NCBI GenBank assembly: GCA_017936685.1
Contig: JAGBFA010000002.1
Span: 1-34,905, forward strand
Source: Alistipes sp.
GTDB lineage: Bacteria > Bacteroidota > Bacteroidia > Bacteroidales > Rikenellaceae
Reading direction: 5' to 3'
Length of the DNA: 34,905 nt
Of the stretch, positions 32,055-34,905 are shown piece by piece. The position numbers and the translations under genes are program-made. Within the stretch, counting starts at the first letter, position 1, and every line of letters begins with the position of its first letter. The notes below the pieces were generated by a model. That model saw nothing but the letters and a program-made list of their open reading frames with translations. It ran no database searches and was not told the origin of the DNA.

Positions 32055-32405
32055 TCAAAAGTAGTTCTCGCTGACATACAGTAATGCAATCGAAAGAATA
32101 ATATATAGAATAACTGCCTTGGTGCCTCTTGACGAGGCTTCGTCTGATTCCAATTCATATTTGGTCATGATTTGTTCATCTTTACATAGGTAGTAAAATG
32201 CCATAAAGATAGAGACTATTGCACTGATGGTAATCCTTGATTCCTCTGTTATCCTGGTTGTAATATTCAATATACATGATACATTGAATCCCAACAGCAA
32301 GGACGGAACCCAAAGACCTCCTGATGATTGGCCGCTAATTGTCAAATATGAAAGCCATGTATTTAACTTGTAATATAAGTAATCTATCGTATTGACCTTG
32401 ATCAT
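32055..32405 (-). CDS. small multi-TM membrane protein
   Basis: A 116-residue protein with about three hydrophobic stretches (LWVPSLLLGFNVSCILNI, ITISAIVSIFMAFYYLC, AVILYIILSIALLYVS). No family recognised. It has its own -7 box at 32431-32438. It lies between an Rhs remnant (32634-32690) and further accessory genes on the same strand. A membrane protein in this position resembles the immunity gene after the main Rhs toxin, but the two sequences are not obviously alike. Confidence 0.5.
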   Translation of the reverse strand: MIKVNTIDYLYYKLNTWLSYLTISGQSSGGLWVPSLLLGFNVSCILNITTRITEESRITISAIVSIFMAFYYLCKDEQIMTKYELESDEASSRGTKAVILYIILSIALLYVSENYF

Positions 32406-32430
32406 TACTGTATCGTTATTATTACAATCG

Positions 32431-32438
32431 CAAAACTA
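32431..32438 (-). promoter_or_regulatory. -7 promoter box for the small membrane protein gene
   Basis: On the minus strand 32438-32431 reads TAGTTTTG, matching TAnnTTTG, about 26 bases before the ATG at 32405. Confidence 0.4.
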
Positions 32439-32633
32439 TATATGTCGGTGCATAGTATGATGGCTTTCTTTGAGCAAAGGACGCATCACTCGCCATTTAT
32501 AATTAAATCCTTTCAACCCTTCGCCATAGGCATGCCTATATGCGGATCAGTTTGTCGTCATAGGCCTTGTTGTTTTTTTCGACTATTTACTGTTAAATTA
32601 CCTCTGGTGCTCCTGCCACGCATGAAGGCTGGC

Positions 32634-32690
32634 GGTTTTCTATCTGCAAGTTAGGATAATTATACGAGATTTGCAAGGATCTGATATGAT
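32634..32690 (-). pseudogene. short Rhs-core remnant
   Basis: The plus-strand stretch around 32646-32680 (GCAAGTTAGGATAATTATA...) matches, with few changes, the Rhs-core DNA near 8778 and 11118. On the minus strand it reads LQISYNYPNL against LLISYNYLNL in the intact Rhs proteins. No longer open reading frame surrounds it. The rest of 32439-32870 shows no gene, only this remnant and a terminator. Confidence 0.45.
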
Positions 32691-32798
32691 AAAATATTGT
32701 TTATCGGGCTTGCAGGTTGCCCATGGCTATTGAATTTGAAAGATGCGGCAACGGTGTGTCCGGCGATTGGCGACCGGATAACGATGATTATTCACAAA

Positions 32799-32828
32799 AT
32801 CGCCACCGTCCCGAAAGACGGTGGCGAT
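32799..32828 (-). terminator. terminator of the rubrerythrin gene
   Basis: ATCGCCACCGTC and GACGGTGGCGAT form a perfect 12-bp stem with a six-base loop. Read on the minus strand it is followed by TTTTG, about 50 bases after the rubrerythrin stop. Confidence 0.7.
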
Positions 32829-32875
32829 ATCGGTTGCTGGTCTGCCGCACGATTGCCGCAGACGACCGGACGTTC

Positions 32876-33427
32876 CTACTTGAAGAAACGGTTGTAGAGA
32901 CCCTCGAAGCCCTTGCCGTGACGAGCCTCGTCCTTGGCCATCTCGTGAACGGTGTCGTGGATAGCGTCGAAGTTGTTCTGCTTGGCAATGCGTGCCAGAC
33001 GCATCTTGTCCTCGCAGGCACCGCACTCGGCATTCTTGCGCTTCTCCAAGTTGGTCTTGGTATCCCATACGCAGTCGCCTAACAACTCGGCGAACTTGGC
33101 GGCGTGCTCGGCCTCCTCGAAAGCGTAACGCTTGAAAGCCTCGGCGATCTCGGGATAGCCCTCGCGGTCGGCCTGACGGCTCATGGCCAGATACATGCCC
33201 ACCTCGGTGCACTCGCCGATGAAGTGGTTGTTGAGTCCCTCCATCAGCTCGGCGTTGTCGACCTTGCCGTCGCCGATCTTATGCTCGGTCACGAACTGCA
33301 AAGCCTCGTCGCTCTCCTTCATCTCGACGAACTTGTCCTTGCCTACCTTACACATAGGGCACTTCTCGGGTGCCTCGTCACCCTCGTGGATATAACCACA
33401 AACGGTGCAAATCCATTTCTTTGCCAT
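32876..33427 (-). CDS. rubrerythrin with N-terminal rubredoxin domain (reverse rubrerythrin)
   Basis: A 183-residue protein. The rubredoxin Fe(Cys)4 site comes first: Cys7, Cys10 (CTVCGY) and Cys23, Cys26 (CPMC). The diiron four-helix bundle follows with [24 protein letters not shown] and DEARHGKGF. In classical rubrerythrin the order is reversed. It reduces hydrogen peroxide in the cytoplasm and protects anaerobes from oxygen. Codon use is strongly biased, as for a highly expressed gene. Monocistronic, with a terminator downstream. A weak -7-like AAATTTTG lies near 33485-33492. Confidence 0.92.
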   Translation of the reverse strand: MAKKWICTVCGYIHEGDEAPEKCPMCKVGKDKFVEMKESDEALQFVTEHKIGDGKVDNAELMEGLNNHFIGECTEVGMYLAMSRQADREGYPEIAEAFKRYAFEEAEHAAKFAELLGDCVWDTKTNLEKRKNAECGACEDKMRLARIAKQNNFDAIHDTVHEMAKDEARHGKGFEGLYNRFFK

Positions 33428-33577
33428 AACTAATAGTTTTTATCGTTTTTCTGTTTGTTTGTTAATTTCACTTGCGAAGTTACGCAAAATTTCGAAACGG
33501 ACGATAAAAAAACGTTAACAATTATTTATAATATCATAAGCGATGCTTATGTCGAAACCCTAATGCCCGAGAATCCG

Positions 33578-34546
33578 TTATCGTCGCGCCTCGCTTTCGA
33601 TAATGGCGTATTCGACCTGCTCCACGCTCGTCCCGTCCTTGATCATCACCCGTTTGTCGCTGTCGAGCAGATACATGGCCGGTATCGCTTTCAAGTCGTA
33701 CAGTCTCTCGGAAGATATGGTCTGCTCACGGTCGTAGGCGTTGATCCATGCCGTCGGCATGTTGGCGGCATAGTCGCGCCATGCGTCGATGTCTTCGTCG
33801 GGATATATGGCCAGCACGCGCAGGGTGCCGCGCTCGGAAAGCTCGTTGAGCATGGGCGACGAGGTGATAGCCTCGGTGATCTGGCGGCACATGGGACAGC
33901 CGGGGTTGTTGATGAATATCAGCAGGTAGTCGGCCTCGATATCCGACATGCGTGCGCTGCGCCCCGATGCAAGCGTGTAGACGAAGTCGTTGGCTACGTG
34001 CCCCGGACGGTTCTGCAAGGCCATGCGCAGATCGTACTCGGGGGCTATGCGGTCGTATTCGTCGTATAACGGCGACGATACGAGCACGCGCAGTACCGGT
34101 ATGTAGTACTCGTCGTCGCGCACGGGCGAATTGGGATCGTGCAGCACCTTCTCGGTGATCATGGCGAAGTAGTCGAGCACGGGGCGGCTCGCCGATGCCC
34201 TGCGCATCAGACGTGTCATAAGCGTATCGGCATTGTCGCGATCGACGCATGTCACCACATATTCGGTCATGGCACGGCAGATGTCCACCGTATCGTATGA
34301 TGCCACGGCTTCGTTCGCATTGAAGTCGAAGTTGTCCCAATAGTGCTCCGCGAGATAAGCGCGATACCTCTCCATCGTGACGCTCTCTGCCGCCGGCACC
34401 ACCACACGCGTCATCGGACGCACTCCCACGGCAGCTGTCGGCTGCGATGCCTCATTTGCAGGCATCTCGGCCGCATTTTTCTTCCCCTTGCCGCCGCATG
34501 CCGTCAACAGCAGTGCGACGATCGAATATGTCAACAGGCGTTTCAT
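33578..34546 (-). CDS. thioredoxin-like lipoprotein (DUF5106-type)
   Basis: A 322-residue lipoprotein: leader MKRLLTYSIVALLLTAC with lipobox LTAC (Cys17). A helical N-terminal domain of the DUF5106 type (YRAYLAEHYWDNFDF, LMTRLMRRASASRPVLDYF) precedes a thioredoxin fold with the active motif CPMC at about residues 216-219 (FINNPGCPMCRQ) and cis-Pro segment KAIPAMYLLD. Such proteins are common periplasmic thiol-disulfide lipoproteins of Bacteroidota, of uncertain substrate. A -7 box lies just upstream. Confidence 0.85.
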   Translation of the reverse strand: MKRLLTYSIVALLLTACGGKGKKNAAEMPANEASQPTAAVGVRPMTRVVVPAAESVTMERYRAYLAEHYWDNFDFNANEAVASYDTVDICRAMTEYVVTCVDRDNADTLMTRLMRRASASRPVLDYFAMITEKVLHDPNSPVRDDEYYIPVLRVLVSSPLYDEYDRIAPEYDLRMALQNRPGHVANDFVYTLASGRSARMSDIEADYLLIFINNPGCPMCRQITEAITSSPMLNELSERGTLRVLAIYPDEDIDAWRDYAANMPTAWINAYDREQTISSERLYDLKAIPAMYLLDSDKRVMIKDGTSVEQVEYAIIESEARR

Positions 34547-34570
34547 ATCGCAAATTATGTTTAATAGCTA

Positions 34571-34578
34571 CAAATATA
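34571..34578 (-). promoter_or_regulatory. -7 promoter box for the thioredoxin-like lipoprotein
   Basis: On the minus strand 34578-34571 reads TATATTTG (TAnnTTTG), about 25 bases before the ATG at 34546. Confidence 0.45.
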
Positions 34579-34593
34579 CTCATTTTTCGTGAA

Positions 34594-34905
34594 TTTTTCG
34601 TGAAAAGCGGCATTCTACTGCCGCTCCTCGTCGCTCGACAATGGGCAGTACGCCAGTACAGCCCATCGTCTCGCTCTGTCGTCGCGTGGTATAATACCGC
34701 TTTTGACGAAAAATTGGGTTGGTGGTTCTTGGGTTGTTTTTCGTGAAAAGCGGCATTCTACTGCCGCTCCTCGTCGCTCGCCAATGGGCAGTACACCAGT
34801 ACAGCCCATCGTCTCGCTCTGTCGTCGCGTGGTATAATACCGCTTTTGACGAAAAATTGGGTTGGTGGTTCTTGGGTTGTTTTTCGTGAAAAGCGGCATT
34901 CTACT
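34594..34905. repeat. 143-bp tandem repeat with inverted-repeat ends (runs off the window)
   Basis: The unit starting TTTTTCGTGAAAAGCGG repeats at 34594, 34737 and 34880, so the period is 143 bp and at least two full copies are present. Copies differ at only about two bases. Each unit holds a 120-bp palindromic core: the left end (34594-34610) is the near-perfect reverse complement of CCGCTTTTGACGAAAAA (34697-34713), followed by a 23-bp spacer. Inner hairpins (AGCGGC/GCCGCT) are also present. Open frames here are created by the repeat and are not supported as genes. Confidence 0.8.

Noticed and set aside
34447-34899. Short open frames in the terminal repeats
   Set aside because: They are created by the 143-bp repeat units and repeat themselves with the same period; no start signals or families.

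Overview
The window looks like a chromosomal segment of a Bacteroidota gut-type organism, most like Alistipes/Rikenellaceae. The clues are Bacteroidota-type promoters (TAnnTTTG at -7), few Shine-Dalgarno sites, Rhs proteins of the Bacteroidota style with Sec signal peptides, a thioredoxin-like lipoprotein and a rubredoxin-first rubrerythrin. Core genes are GC-rich. Several accessory genes (toxin tips and putative immunity genes) are clearly AT-rich, which suggests horizontal exchange.

Layout. (1) 277-4069: a housekeeping operon with a U32-family protein, a SAM methyltransferase and two half-size chromate-transporter subunits. It converges with an FAD-dependent oxidoreductase (4072-5640, minus). 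(2) 5772-5853: tRNA-Leu(UAG), followed by about 600 bp of repeats that include a copy of the tRNA 3' end, then a small membrane-anchored HTH-like protein. (3) 7029-17208, minus strand: an Rhs locus. A split pair comes first: an N-terminal-half protein (14134-17208) overlaps a full Rhs with a permuted papain-like tip (9914-14137). A small membrane protein follows as candidate immunity (9615-9923), then a perfect 21-bp palindrome, then a 5'-truncated second Rhs copy with a different tip and its own YwqK-like partner. (4) 17627-30040, plus strand, divergent from the Rhs genes: a compact type II secretion/type IV filament gene set (major pseudopilin, prepilin peptidase, GspE ATPase, secretin, GspL/PilN-, GspM/PilO- and PilP/GspC-like proteins, a GspK/PilX-like protein, two minor pseudopilins, GspF). 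Between the ATPase and the secretin sit a transglutaminase-like exported protein, a signal-peptide-bearing mini-Rhs tip with a JAMM/JAB metalloprotease motif, and two tandem paralogous lipoproteins. (5) 30102-32690, minus: four AT-rich small genes (two with export or membrane signals) behind a short Rhs remnant, resembling an orphan immunity array. (6) Rubrerythrin, a thioredoxin-fold lipoprotein, and a 143-bp tandem repeat running off the window end.

How it may work together (inference): the Rhs proteins and the JAB mini-tip carry Sec signal peptides, and no type VI secretion genes are visible. A secretin-based filament system lies next to them and even contains one effector-like gene inside its operon. 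The candidate immunity proteins are exported, lipidated or membrane-embedded, which fits toxins acting in the envelope. The most interesting hypothesis is a type II secretion-linked polymorphic toxin system with exchangeable tips.
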